Assembly: GCA_902806085.1 (NCBI GenBank)
Contig: CADCVH010000098.1
Coordinates: 1 to 64,000 of the forward strand
Source: an uncultured Rubrobacteraceae bacterium
Lineage (GTDB): Bacteria; Actinomycetota; Rubrobacteria; Rubrobacterales; Rubrobacteraceae
Direction: 5' to 3'
DNA: 64,000 nucleotides
Below are positions 9,152-18,782 of this stretch, in pieces; within the stretch, counting starts at the first letter, position 1; each line of letters begins with the position of its first letter. The translations under genes and the position numbers were made by a program. The notes beneath the pieces are model-generated. The model worked only from the letters and a program-made list of their open reading frames with translations. It was not told the DNA's origin and searched no databases.

Positions 9152-9670
9152 CTAGTACGGGGTCTTCGGGACTTCTTCGGCGGCGCGGGCGTCGTACTCC
9201 GCGGCGTCCACCCTGCCCCCGGTATGGGCGGCGAGCATAACGCCGGCGCTCGGGAGCGTCCGGCTCCCGACGAAACGGTCGGGGTTCCACAGGTCGGACC
9301 GGATCAGGGCGCGGGAGCACTGCATAAAGGCCTCCTCGACGCGGACGACGAGGACCGTCTTCGGGGGCTTGCCGCGCACGTCGAACCGGCGGAGCAGGCC
9401 CGGGGCCACGGACAGCCCGGCCCTGCCGTTGACGCGGAAGGTCTCGTCCGCGCCGGGGACCAGGAAGAGCAGGCCCACGTCCGGGTTCTTCACGACGTTG
9501 CGCAGGGAATCTATGCGATTGTTGCCCCGACGGTCGGGAACGAGGAGCGTCTTGTCGTCCGCCACCTCGACGAACCCGGGCGCGTCCCCCCTCGGGGAGC
9601 AGTCGGCGCCGGCCGGCTTGCCGAAGGTGTGCCCGGCGCTGCGGCCCACCGCCGCCACCAGCCCCGTCAT
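9152..9670 (-). CDS. pyridoxamine 5'-phosphate oxidase-like FMN-binding protein, N-terminally shortened
   Basis: DCSPRGDAPGFVEVADDKTLLVPDRRGNNRIDSLRNVVKNPDVGLLFLVPG motif; ATG overlaps the upstream stop. Confidence 0.65.
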   Translation of the reverse strand: MTGLVAAVGRSAGHTFGKPAGADCSPRGDAPGFVEVADDKTLLVPDRRGNNRIDSLRNVVKNPDVGLLFLVPGADETFRVNGRAGLSVAPGLLRRFDVRGKPPKTVLVVRVEEAFMQCSRALIRSDLWNPDRFVGSRTLPSAGVMLAAHTGGRVDAAEYDARAAEEVPKTPY

Positions 9671-10248
9671 CGGGGTGGGTTCTCGGACGCGGCGGGTCGG
9701 AGGCCGGGGAGGCCGTCGATGCTCGCGGCGTTCTTGCGCGCCCGGTAGGCGGCCATCTTTTCCGGGCCCTTGCGCCGGGCCGAGGCGACCAACTCTTCGC
9801 GGGGGCCCACGAACTCCATGAGCGGGACGCCGAACCCGCACGAGCTCGACACCCGGTCCACCGCCACGTCCACGACGGCGCGCGGCCCCGGCAGGTCGGG
9901 GAGGAGGCGGCGCAACCCGTCGTGGGCGTCATCGCCGGGTTCGCGCGCCGTGCCCCGGCCGTAGAGGCGCACCACCCTGGCCGGGCCGTCGAAGGCGCAG
10001 AACATCAGGGTGATGCGACCTCCGGCCTCACCGCCGGCCTTGAGGTGGGCTATGGTCTCCACGCCGCCGCCGGTCAGGTCGAGCCAGGCTACCCGGTTCG
10101 CGCCGATGACCCTGAAGGTGTCGAGGCCGCGGGGCGAGACGTTGACGTGGGTACCGGGATCCGCCGGGGCTGTGGCGACAAAGAAGACCGGCTGCCCCTC
10201 GATCCAGCCGACGAACTCGTCCGGGATCTTCCCGAAGGTCTGCGCCAT
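9667..10248 (-). CDS. pyridoxamine 5'-phosphate oxidase family protein
   Basis: FFVATAPADPGTHVNVSPRGLDTFRVIGANRVAWLDLTGGGVETIAHL. Confidence 0.8.
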   Translation of the reverse strand: MAQTFGKIPDEFVGWIEGQPVFFVATAPADPGTHVNVSPRGLDTFRVIGANRVAWLDLTGGGVETIAHLKAGGEAGGRITLMFCAFDGPARVVRLYGRGTAREPGDDAHDGLRRLLPDLPGPRAVVDVAVDRVSSSCGFGVPLMEFVGPREELVASARRKGPEKMAAYRARKNAASIDGLPGLRPAASENPPR

Positions 10249-10407
10249 TGACTGCTCCTCTTTTCGTTCAGGAACCGGCTCTCATGCCCTCCCAATCCGG
10301 GCAGCGGGTCAACGGCGCGCGCGTTCCCTGCCGGCCCGGGCCACCGCGGGGAGGCCGGGCCACGCCCGACGACGGGATCGGTCGCTGCAACCCGGGGCGG
10401 GTATATC

Positions 10408-11289
10408 CTAGCCGACCGCGAGGGCCACGATCCCTAAGACCATGCAAGAGGAGGACAGGAGGCGGCGCCCAAGGCCTCTCTCCGCCAGCAGGCCCCCGCC
10501 CAGAAGAGTCCCGAAGAGGATGCCGATCTCGCGGGCAGGGGCGACGCGGCTCACCGGGGCGAAGACCAGCGCCGTGAGCACAAGCAGGTACGCGATGGGG
10601 CTGAGCACAGCCACGCCCAAAGTCTCGGCCCGGCGGGCCCGCCAGGCGGCCCGGATCTCCCCCCTCCTGCGCAGCGCGACCGGCAGGAGGGCGACGGTCT
10701 GCACCAGCAGGGAGCCCCAGTAGTAGAGGACGGGCGAGAGCAAGAGCTCGCCCACGGCGTACTTGTCCCACAGGGTGTAGGCGGCGATAAAGGTGCCGGT
10801 CAGCAGGCCGAAGGTCACCCCAAGCCGCCTCTCCCCCTGCGACCTCCGTCCGCCGCCCGGTTCCCAGGCCAGCAGGAACACCCCGGCGACGATCAGGATG
10901 ATGCCCGCCACGGCGACCGGCCCCGCCCGCTCTCCCAAAAGGAGGATCGCGGCCCCGCTCGCGAGCAGGGGCCCCGTGCCCCGCGCCAGCGGGTAGACGA
11001 CCGAGAGGTCCCCCACCCCGTAGCCCTTCTGCAAGGAGAGAAAATACCCGATGTGCAAGATCCCCGTGCCGACCACGAAGAGCAGCCCCACGGCGCCCAC
11101 GCGCTCCCCCCCGAAGACGACGACGCCGGCGGCCAGCGGCGCGAAGATCGCCGTCGAGAGCGCGCTGTAGAGCCAGACGAAGGCGGGACCGCTGGCGTCG
11201 CCGCTGGCGCGCTTTGCGAGAAGGTTCCAGACGGCGTGCAGAAAGCCGGAGACCAGCACCAGGCCCAGGGCAAAGAGGGTCACGGTCAT
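10408..11289 (-). CDS. DMT/EamA family transporter
   Basis: About 10 TM segments with EamA-like repeats; ATG at 11289. Confidence 0.85.
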   Translation of the reverse strand: MTVTLFALGLVLVSGFLHAVWNLLAKRASGDASGPAFVWLYSALSTAIFAPLAAGVVVFGGERVGAVGLLFVVGTGILHIGYFLSLQKGYGVGDLSVVYPLARGTGPLLASGAAILLLGERAGPVAVAGIILIVAGVFLLAWEPGGGRRSQGERRLGVTFGLLTGTFIAAYTLWDKYAVGELLLSPVLYYWGSLLVQTVALLPVALRRRGEIRAAWRARRAETLGVAVLSPIAYLLVLTALVFAPVSRVAPAREIGILFGTLLGGGLLAERGLGRRLLSSSCMVLGIVALAVG

Positions 11290-11571
11290 GCTCCTTTCGG
11301 CCGGTCCCCGCCTCTGGGGAGGCGCCCTCGTCACAGCCTTTCGATCTTTCGTGTCCCCGGTGTATCGTCCCCCGAAGGTGGCTTCGGGCGGGACCGCCCC
11401 CGGTTCCCCCGTTGTCCGGCACCTTCGTCCGGGCTGGGACGGGGCCCCGCGCGGATCGAGCGCCTAGCATAGCAAGGCCGGGCAGGATCTCCCAATTACG
11501 GACCGGAGACCGCGAAAAAGACGTCGTCGGACCTCTCGTCGTCGGCCCGGTGTCGTCGCGCGACCCCGTCC

Positions 11572-11910
11572 TCACTCGTCCGCGCGGTTCGGGACCAGGG
11601 AGGCGAGCGCGGCCCCCACGAGGAGCGCGCCGGGCGGAACGAACTGCGCCGCGGAGCCCCCGAGGGACGTCTCGGTATCGTCCCGGATCCTCTCCGGCAG
11701 GCCGCGGTCGCCGGCCACGTCCACTAGGAAGGGCTGGGCGGCCACGGCCGCCGCGACGCCCAGGCCGGCGACGAGCACGAGCAGCGCACCGCGCCTCGGC
11801 TTGTCTCGGGTCCCGCCGCGCGTTCTGCCGGCGTAAACGAGCCACGCCCCTACGGCTCCCACGGCGCAGCACAGGGTCGCGGCGGCCAGGGGGCCGACGA
11901 AAGGCCACAT
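11572..11910 (-). CDS. hypothetical membrane protein
   Basis: Three hydrophobic stretches in a 112-aa ORF. Confidence 0.5.
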   Translation of the reverse strand: MWPFVGPLAAATLCCAVGAVGAWLVYAGRTRGGTRDKPRRGALLVLVAGLGVAAAVAAQPFLVDVAGDRGLPERIRDDTETSLGGSAAQFVPPGALLVGAALASLVPNRADE

Positions 11911-12265
11911 CTACGCGGGTTACCGGGGGAAAGAAGCCGGAGAGGGCCAAGATGGCGACCTAGAGGACGACGGCAAGGGGGTAGAGGAGCGCCCCGAGCG
12001 CCGCCCCCGCGCCCCCGATTACCGCTGCTGCCGTCCGCAAAATCGTCCTCCCGAGGCCGCCGTCCCGCAGTCGTTACAGTATCTTGCCTCGTTGCCGCCC
12101 GCGCATTCGTCAGAAGTATGAGAGGGACCGCCCGGAGGGATGAAAGCCCCCCGTCTGCGGCCTGCTCGGACCCCCACGTGACAGGGTTTATGTCTTAGTC
12201 TGCCCGTCCCTACGGTTATCCGCCGGCCCACACGTATACTCAGCGACCATGACCGGAGCAGAGAC

Positions 12266-13747
12266 ATGACGTTCGGCCCGTGGGGGGAGGCCGCGCTCGG
12301 GGCCCGGGAGGTGCTGGCGAGGGCGACCCGGCGCTCGGCGGCCGAGTGGCGCGACGCGGTGTCCGCCGGGGTGACCGATCCGGCCGCCCCCTTCCGCCTC
12401 GGCGACCTCTCGCGGGCGCAGTGGTTTCTGTGGGCGGGCGCCAACCTTGCCGCGCGGGAGCGTGCCGGCCGGGACGCGCCGCTTGGCGAGGTCCTCCCGT
12501 CGAGGGCGCTCGTGATCGGGACGCTGGCCGCCGACCTGTACCTGGGGTACGCAACGCTCGAGGAGCGGGGCAGGTGGCTGCCGGGGACCGTCAGGCAGGA
12601 GGACTGGGAGCTCGCCCACCGGCGGGGGTCCGGGCGTCTGCTCGACGCGGCGGAGGCCCTCGGGGGAACCCTGATCAAGGCCGGCCAGTTCGCCTCCTCC
12701 CGTCCCGACCTCCTCCCCGCCGCCTACATCGAAGAGCTCTCTTCCCTGCAAGACCGCGTCCCCCCGCAGCCGGCCGACGTCATAGAGGCGGCCGTGGCCC
12801 GCGAGCTGGGACGCCCGGTAGAGGAGGTCTTCTCCAGCTTCGATCGCGAGCCCGTCGCCGCCGCCTCCATCGCCCAGGTCCACCGCGCCACGCTGCGCGA
12901 CGGCCGCGCGGTGGCGGTCAAGGTCCAGTACCCGGGCATCCCCGCTCTCATCGAGGCCGACCTCGAAGCCCTTGAGTCCGTCTTCGACGCCATAGCCCGG
13001 CTGGAGCCCGACGTGCGCCTCCGGCCGATCGCGGACTACCTCCGCTGGACGCTGCCCCTGGAGCTCGACTTCGAACGCGAGGCGCGGGCCATGGCGGGCC
13101 TCCGGCGGGCGCTGGGCCACCGGGCCGACGTTGTCGTGCCGGGCGCGGTGGAGGGCATGGCCACCAGGCGCCTCCTCGTCATGGATTTTGTGGAGGGGAT
13201 CAGGATCTCCGACCGCGAAGCCATCGTCGCGGCCGGCATGGACCCCGGCGAGGTGGCCCAGCGGCTCAACGACGCCTTCGCGGAGGGGCTCTTCCGCCGG
13301 GGCGTCCTCCACGCCGACCCGCACCCGGGCAACCTCCTCGTCCAACCCGGCCCCAACGGCCCGCGCCTGGTCCTGCTGGACCACGGCCTCACCATGGACC
13401 TCGAACCGTCTTTCGTCGCCACCCTTGGAGAGACGGTCGGCGCCATGAGGGAAGGAGACATGGAAGCGTTGACCCGCTCCCTCGGCGAGACCGGGCTGCC
13501 GGTGGGCCCGGAGACCGACGTCGAAACGCTGCTCGGGGTCGTCGGCGTCCTGCTCGGCGGGGGCCGGGAAGAGGCCCGCCCGGAGCTCGGGGAGCTCGGG
13601 CGCGGCCTCGGGTCGAGCGTCGGGGATCTACCGCCCAGGCTGCTCCTCGTGGGACGCGCCATAGGCCTGCTCGACGGCATCACCCGCGCGCTCGACCCGG
13701 ACCTCGACGTGCTGGAGATCGTGGGCCGGCACACGGGGCGCTCGTAG
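12266..13747 (+). CDS. ABC1/AarF (UbiB-like) atypical kinase family protein
   Basis: GGTLIKAGQFASSRPDLLP, AAASIAQVHRATLRDGRAVAVKVQYPG, GVLHADPHPGNLLV, LLDHGLTMDL. Confidence 0.93.
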   Translation: MTFGPWGEAALGAREVLARATRRSAAEWRDAVSAGVTDPAAPFRLGDLSRAQWFLWAGANLAARERAGRDAPLGEVLPSRALVIGTLAADLYLGYATLEERGRWLPGTVRQEDWELAHRRGSGRLLDAAEALGGTLIKAGQFASSRPDLLPAAYIEELSSLQDRVPPQPADVIEAAVARELGRPVEEVFSSFDREPVAAASIAQVHRATLRDGRAVAVKVQYPGIPALIEADLEALESVFDAIARLEPDVRLRPIADYLRWTLPLELDFEREARAMAGLRRALGHRADVVVPGAVEGMATRRLLVMDFVEGIRISDREAIVAAGMDPGEVAQRLNDAFAEGLFRRGVLHADPHPGNLLVQPGPNGPRLVLLDHGLTMDLEPSFVATLGETVGAMREGDMEALTRSLGETGLPVGPETDVETLLGVVGVLLGGGREEARPELGELGRGLGSSVGDLPPRLLLVGRAIGLLDGITRALDPDLDVLEIVGRHTGRS

Positions 13748-13814
13748 CACGCTTTACAGGGGGTACAAAGTCCTCTAATCTCTGCCCAGGCTCCTGGAGG
13801 AGGGTGTGCTGGGA

Positions 13815-14792
13815 ATGGCGGTGGATCTCATCCTGTCCCGAACGGCCCGCGGCATCAAGTGGAACATCGCGCGGGCGTGGCGGAGAGCGTCGAGGGAAGT
13901 GCGGCGTATCGGCAAGGCCCCGGGCCGGTCTTCCGAAGGGGGCCCGGACCCGGCCAACCTCGTCTGGATCTTCGGCTCGGCGCGCACGGGCAGCACCTGG
14001 CTCGGGGCCATGATGGCCGACGTGAAGGGCCACTCCTGGTGGCACGAGCCGATGGTCGGCTACCTCTTCGGCCACCTCTACTTCGAGAGGTCCCGGGCGC
14101 GCAGAAGGGACGAGCACTTCGTCCTCGGCGGGGAGAGAGAGCTCTGGATAGGGCCGGTCCGCCGCTTCGTCCTCGACTCCGTGCAGACGAGGTTCCCCGG
14201 GATCGGGGGCGGCAAGTACCTGGTAGTAAAGGAGCCCCACGGCACCCTCGGCGCCCCCCTCCTGCTCCAGGCCCTGCCCGAGAGCCGCATGATCCTGCTC
14301 GTGCGCGACCCCCGGGACGTGATCTCCTCGAAGATGGACGCCGCCAGGGAGGGCAGTTGGGCGGAACGGGCCCAGAAGAGCCGCGGCCAGCAGAAAAAGA
14401 ACACCTCCGCGGACGACAGGCCGGACGCCTTCGTCAAGAGCCAGGCCAAACGCTACGTCCGTCTCATGGAGATCGCGCAGGGGGCCTTCGACGCCCACGA
14501 CGGGCCGAAGGTCCTGGTCCGCTACGAGGACCTCGTCGCCGACACCCTGAAGTCCATGCGCCGCGTCTACTCGACCCTAGGCATCCCGGCCGACGAGGCG
14601 GACCTCGCCCGTGTGGTCGAGAAGCACGCCTGGGAGAACATCCCCGCCAAGAAGAAGGGGGCCGGCACGTTCTACCGGAAGGGCGCCGCCGGCGGCTGGC
14701 GCGAGGACCTCTCCCCGGAACAGGCCAGGGTGGTCGAGAGCATAACCGCCCCCGTCATCGACCGGTACTACGCCAAAGACCGTATCCCGTAA
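13815..14792 (+). CDS. sulfotransferase family protein
   Basis: IFGSARTGSTWLGAMM (PAPS 5'-PSB-like), ILLVRDPRDVISSKM, VLVRYEDLVAD. Confidence 0.85.
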   Translation: MAVDLILSRTARGIKWNIARAWRRASREVRRIGKAPGRSSEGGPDPANLVWIFGSARTGSTWLGAMMADVKGHSWWHEPMVGYLFGHLYFERSRARRRDEHFVLGGERELWIGPVRRFVLDSVQTRFPGIGGGKYLVVKEPHGTLGAPLLLQALPESRMILLVRDPRDVISSKMDAAREGSWAERAQKSRGQQKKNTSADDRPDAFVKSQAKRYVRLMEIAQGAFDAHDGPKVLVRYEDLVADTLKSMRRVYSTLGIPADEADLARVVEKHAWENIPAKKKGAGTFYRKGAAGGWREDLSPEQARVVESITAPVIDRYYAKDRIP

Positions 14793-14975
14793 GGGAGGCG
14801 CGGACCCCGTAGTTCCCCCCGGCGGCTACGAGGCCGGCCGGGGCTTTGGCGATGAGATCGTCTGCGCCGGGCAAAGCGTAAGAGACCCGGAGACCGAAAG
14901 ACGGATCGCGGACCAGAACCTTACAAATCGCGCCCGTGGCAACCTCGACGCCTCCTGTTCCCCGGGTACCCGAGG

Positions 14976-15893
14976 TTACTGCGCGACGGCCTGCTGGCCG
15001 GAGAGCAGCTTCGAGCCGTCCATGGTCTGGTCCGGCGGTGGAGTCCGGACGTTTACCGGCGTGCCGAAGTCGTAGTACTCGGCGACCATCTGCGTGCGCA
15101 TCGTGGCGTTCTTCTTGGAAGCGGCGGGGGACGCGGCGTTCTCCGGCACGGGGAGGGTCATGTCCAGCGCGTAGCGGCGGATGCGGTTCTGGTCGTCGAG
15201 CCACACCTCGACGGGGAGCTTGCTCGTGCCGAGCTGTTTGACTACCTCGTCTTGCGCCTCTTGCACCTCGGCTCCATGCCCGGCGGCCTCTTTCTCCAGG
15301 TCCACGATGGCCTTGTAGCGGGTCGTCCGGACGCCGCGCACCTGTGCTGTTCCGGCCTTTTCGACGGACTCGGAGACGCTTCGCAGGTACTCTAGCTGGC
15401 GCGTGGGGTCCTGCGCTTCCCCTACCTGCATCTGGCCGGGGACCGCGCCGGGCTGCTGCCCGTGCACGTCGTCCAGGCTCATCTCCACCCAGGGTTTGGC
15501 GCCGGGCATCTGCGCCACGAAATCTTTCGGCATCTTCATGTAGATGGTGTCTTCTACCTGGCGCATCTGGAAGCTGCCCATCCCGAACATCTCCGTGGTC
15601 ATGCTCGAAGCCGCGCCGGAGAAGTCCACGACGCCTTGCCCCCGCATCGTGAAGGTCATGGGCTGGTTCTGTCCGGCGTTTTCGGGGCCCGCGAGCGGGG
15701 CCGTCGTCGTTACCTCGAAGGAGGTCTTGGCGGTCTGCTCGGCGGCCGTCTCCCTGTAGGCCACCTGCACCGTCTCGACGGCGGTAGGCTTCTGCGCCTT
15801 CTCTCCGGAGGAACCCTCGTCTTCGGAAGAGCCGCACGCGCCGGCGAGCGCGACCACCGCCGTAAGCGCCAACAGGATCAGAAGTTTTCTCAT
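14976..15893 (-). CDS. lipoprotein, LppX/LprG-like fold candidate
   Basis: MRKLLILLALTAVVALAGACGSS lipobox. Confidence 0.7.
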   Translation of the reverse strand: MRKLLILLALTAVVALAGACGSSEDEGSSGEKAQKPTAVETVQVAYRETAAEQTAKTSFEVTTTAPLAGPENAGQNQPMTFTMRGQGVVDFSGAASSMTTEMFGMGSFQMRQVEDTIYMKMPKDFVAQMPGAKPWVEMSLDDVHGQQPGAVPGQMQVGEAQDPTRQLEYLRSVSESVEKAGTAQVRGVRTTRYKAIVDLEKEAAGHGAEVQEAQDEVVKQLGTSKLPVEVWLDDQNRIRRYALDMTLPVPENAASPAASKKNATMRTQMVAEYYDFGTPVNVRTPPPDQTMDGSKLLSGQQAVAQ

Positions 15894-16093
15894 AGCGACC
15901 TCTCCCCTAGATCGGAGCCCGCACCGACGCCCCTTACCGGAATCAACTCTGTTCACTATCACAGATCACACCCCCAGGCGCATAGGACCAGGGGACTGAT
16001 TTTCCCGACCTCGGGTATGATCGTCCCTCCCCGCAACCGGCTTTAAATCCCGTAGACTTACCCCCGACGCGGAACCGAAGAAGGAGCCCACGC

Positions 16094-16546
16094 ATGGCAA
16101 ACCTACCGCAGCAGGGCCAGCCCCTCCCGGAGATGGACCTCACGGCGGAAGACGGGAGCCGCGTAGGCCCCGACGACCTCGCCGGCCAGAAGACCGTCCT
16201 CTACTTCTACCCGAAGGACGACACCCCCGGCTGCACCAAGGAGGCCTGCGCCTTCCGCGACCGCATGGGGGACTACGGCGAGGCCGGCATAAAGGTCTAC
16301 GGCGTCTCCCTGGACTCGCCCGAGTCTCACCGTGAGTTCCGGGAGAAGTACGACCTCAACTTTCCGCTCCTCACCGACGAGGACGGCCGCGCCGCGGAGG
16401 CCCTGGGCATACTTCGCGACAACGGGGAAGTGGCGAACCGCGTCACCTTCCTGCTCGCCCCGGACGGCCACATCGCGAAGGTCTACCCTGAGGTCTCCCC
16501 GGAGACCCACGCCGACGAGATCCTCGAAGACTCCGCGTCGCTGTAG
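16094..16546 (+). CDS. bcp: thioredoxin-dependent peroxiredoxin (BCP/PrxQ type)
   Basis: LYFYPKDDTPGCTKEACAFRD catalytic motif. Confidence 0.95.
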   Translation: MANLPQQGQPLPEMDLTAEDGSRVGPDDLAGQKTVLYFYPKDDTPGCTKEACAFRDRMGDYGEAGIKVYGVSLDSPESHREFREKYDLNFPLLTDEDGRAAEALGILRDNGEVANRVTFLLAPDGHIAKVYPEVSPETHADEILEDSASL

Positions 16547-16622
16547 GAAGCCCCCGGGTGGAATGGCCCGGCGCCGGGAAGGGTAAGCAGCATCCAGAGG
16601 GACAACAGAACGGGAGGCCGAG

Positions 16623-17312
16623 ATGAGCCAGAACAGCGGGGACCAGGGGCCGGGGACGGCCTATAAAGGCTACACCGTCTACGACCAACACTACGAGAAG
16701 GTCGGCAAGGTCGATGACCTGTTCGTGGACGAGAACGACCAGCCCGAGTACATCGGCGTCAAGATGGGCCTCCTGGGCACCAAGTCCACCCTGATCCCGA
16801 TAGAGCTCGTCCGGGTGAACGACCGCCGCCACCTCGTGGAGGTCGCCGCGGACGAGGCGACGATAAAGCACGCCCCGACCTTCGAAGACGACAAAGACAT
16901 CACGCCCGAGTACGAGCACGGGGTCTACGGCTACTTCGGGCTGGAGTCCCCGGTCTCGGGGCAGGAGAGGGGCACCTACGGGGGCTACTACGCCTCCGAC
17001 CCCTACCGGGACGAGGAGCTGCGGCGCTCCGTAGACACCGAATACGGGGAGCGCTCGGGGGACCCCGGTCGCCCGGCGGAGACCACCCCGCCGGGCACCT
17101 CGGGACGCAGGAACCTCGACGTCCCGCTCGACGAGCCGGGGGGCGCGGGGTCCGGGGCCAGGCCGGCGGGAGAGGGGGCCGCGGCGGCCCCCGGCGACCC
17201 GTTCGACGCCGACGCGGCGATACGCACCGGGGGGGAGAATCGCGAGGATATGGGGGTCCAGGAAGACAGGAACGTCAGGGTCTACAAGCGGGCGGCCCGC
17301 CCCGCCCGCTAG
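16623..17312 (+). CDS. PRC-barrel domain protein
   Basis: GYTVYDQHYEKVGKVDDLFVDENDQPEYIGVKMG. Confidence 0.8.
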   Translation: MSQNSGDQGPGTAYKGYTVYDQHYEKVGKVDDLFVDENDQPEYIGVKMGLLGTKSTLIPIELVRVNDRRHLVEVAADEATIKHAPTFEDDKDITPEYEHGVYGYFGLESPVSGQERGTYGGYYASDPYRDEELRRSVDTEYGERSGDPGRPAETTPPGTSGRRNLDVPLDEPGGAGSGARPAGEGAAAAPGDPFDADAAIRTGGENREDMGVQEDRNVRVYKRAARPAR

Positions 17313-17439
17313 CAGTGGCCACGGCGACCTTCCCGTCCTCCCCACAGGCTCCGGAACCCGGGTGCCGCCGCGCGTATAGAATGGGCCGAACGGTAGGGGT
17401 CCAGGCAACCGCGCTCGCGGTACGGGGAGGTCGCTGACG

Positions 17440-18720
17440 GTGGAAGCGCAACTGCAGTACGGGACGGGCAACCTCAGCGTCGAGGTGCCGTCCTCCAACG
17501 TGACCGTGCTGGCGCCCAGGCCCGAGAGGGGCCTGCCCGACGAGGCGGCGGCCTTCAGGGAGGCGGTGCGTAAGCCCATCGGCTCCGCCCCCTTGAAGGA
17601 GGTCGTGGGCGCCGGCGAACGGCTCGCCGTGGTGATCCCGGACATCACCCGCGCCCTGCCCCGCGAACGCCTCCTGCCCTGGCTCTTCGAGGAGCTTTCC
17701 CACGTCCCGCCCGGGAACGTCACCATCGTCAACGGCACCGGCTCCCACCGCGCCAACACCGAGGAAGAGCTGGTGGCGATGGTCGGGCGGGATGTCTACG
17801 CCCACTACCGCGTCGTCAACCACGACGCCCACGACCCTGAAACGCTCCTCTTCGCCGGCCGGACGCCGGAGGGGCTGGACGTGTACATGAACCGCGAGTA
17901 CGTCGAGGCCGACAGGCGCGTCGTGCTCGGCTTTATCGAGCCGCACTTCATGGCCGGGTTCAGCGGCGGGTACAAGGGCGTCTTCCCGGCGGTGGCCGAC
18001 GTCGGCTCGATCATGCACTACCACAGGGCCGCGGTTATCGGCCACGAGCGCAGCACCTGGGGCGTGCTGGAAGACAACCCGACGCAGGACCAGATCCGAC
18101 AAAACGGCTCCCTCCTCCCCCTCGACTTCTGCATAAACGTGACCCTCAACCGCGAACGCGAGATCACCGGCTTCTACTGCGGCGACCCCCTCGCGGCCCA
18201 CGAGATAGGCTGCGAGGCGAGCAAATCTTCGGTGATGGTCCCCTGCGGGCACGAGTACCCCATCGTCGTCGCCACCAACGGCGGCTACCCGCTGGACCAG
18301 AACCTCTACCAGGCCGTCAAGGGCATGTCCGCGGCGGCCCAGATCGTCTCCGACGGCGGCCTCATCATCTCCGTCGCCCGCTGCAACGACGGCTTCCCCG
18401 CCCACGGCAACTTCCGAGACATGCTCCTCGAGCACGACTCCCCCGAAGCCATGCTCGAAACCATCTACGCGCCCGGCTTCTCCAAGTACGACCAGTGGCA
18501 GGTCCAGCTCTTCGCCCACATCCTGCAAAGGGCCCGCGTCGCCCTCCACAGCGAGATAGAGCCGGAAGACGTCCGCAACGTCCATCTCGAGCCCGTCGAA
18601 GACATCGCCGCCAGGATCTCCGAAGAGTTGGAGAGCATCGGCCCTGACGCACCCATAGCCATCCTCCCCGAGGGCCCGATGACCGTTCCTTACCTGGAGC
18701 ACGCGCCCGTCGGGGCGTGA
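17440..18720 (+). CDS. larA: LarA-like nickel-dependent lactate racemase family protein (DUF2088)
   Basis: VIPDITRALPRERLLPWL, GTGSHRANTEEEL, SGGYKGVFPAVADVGSIMHYH. Confidence 0.85.
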   Translation: MEAQLQYGTGNLSVEVPSSNVTVLAPRPERGLPDEAAAFREAVRKPIGSAPLKEVVGAGERLAVVIPDITRALPRERLLPWLFEELSHVPPGNVTIVNGTGSHRANTEEELVAMVGRDVYAHYRVVNHDAHDPETLLFAGRTPEGLDVYMNREYVEADRRVVLGFIEPHFMAGFSGGYKGVFPAVADVGSIMHYHRAAVIGHERSTWGVLEDNPTQDQIRQNGSLLPLDFCINVTLNREREITGFYCGDPLAAHEIGCEASKSSVMVPCGHEYPIVVATNGGYPLDQNLYQAVKGMSAAAQIVSDGGLIISVARCNDGFPAHGNFRDMLLEHDSPEAMLETIYAPGFSKYDQWQVQLFAHILQRARVALHSEIEPEDVRNVHLEPVEDIAARISEELESIGPDAPIAILPEGPMTVPYLEHAPVGA

Positions 18721-18782
18721 AACTCACTTTACGTTGCGTCTTACTCCACCATCTCCCTACGCGAGGGTAAGATTCGGGACGG

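Noticed and set aside
10268-11950. 560-aa Arg/Gly/Pro-rich minus ORF
   Set aside because: Out-of-frame shadow ORF typical of high GC; overlaps the clear EamA transporter (10408-11289) in another frame.
12188-13384. 398-aa minus ORF opposite the AarF-family gene
   Set aside because: Antisense shadow; no motifs.
17385-17440. Possible structured leader before larA (AGGCAACCGCGCTCGCGGTACGGGGAGGTCGCTGACGG)
   Set aside because: Does not match any riboswitch consensus I can recall; too short to support a call.
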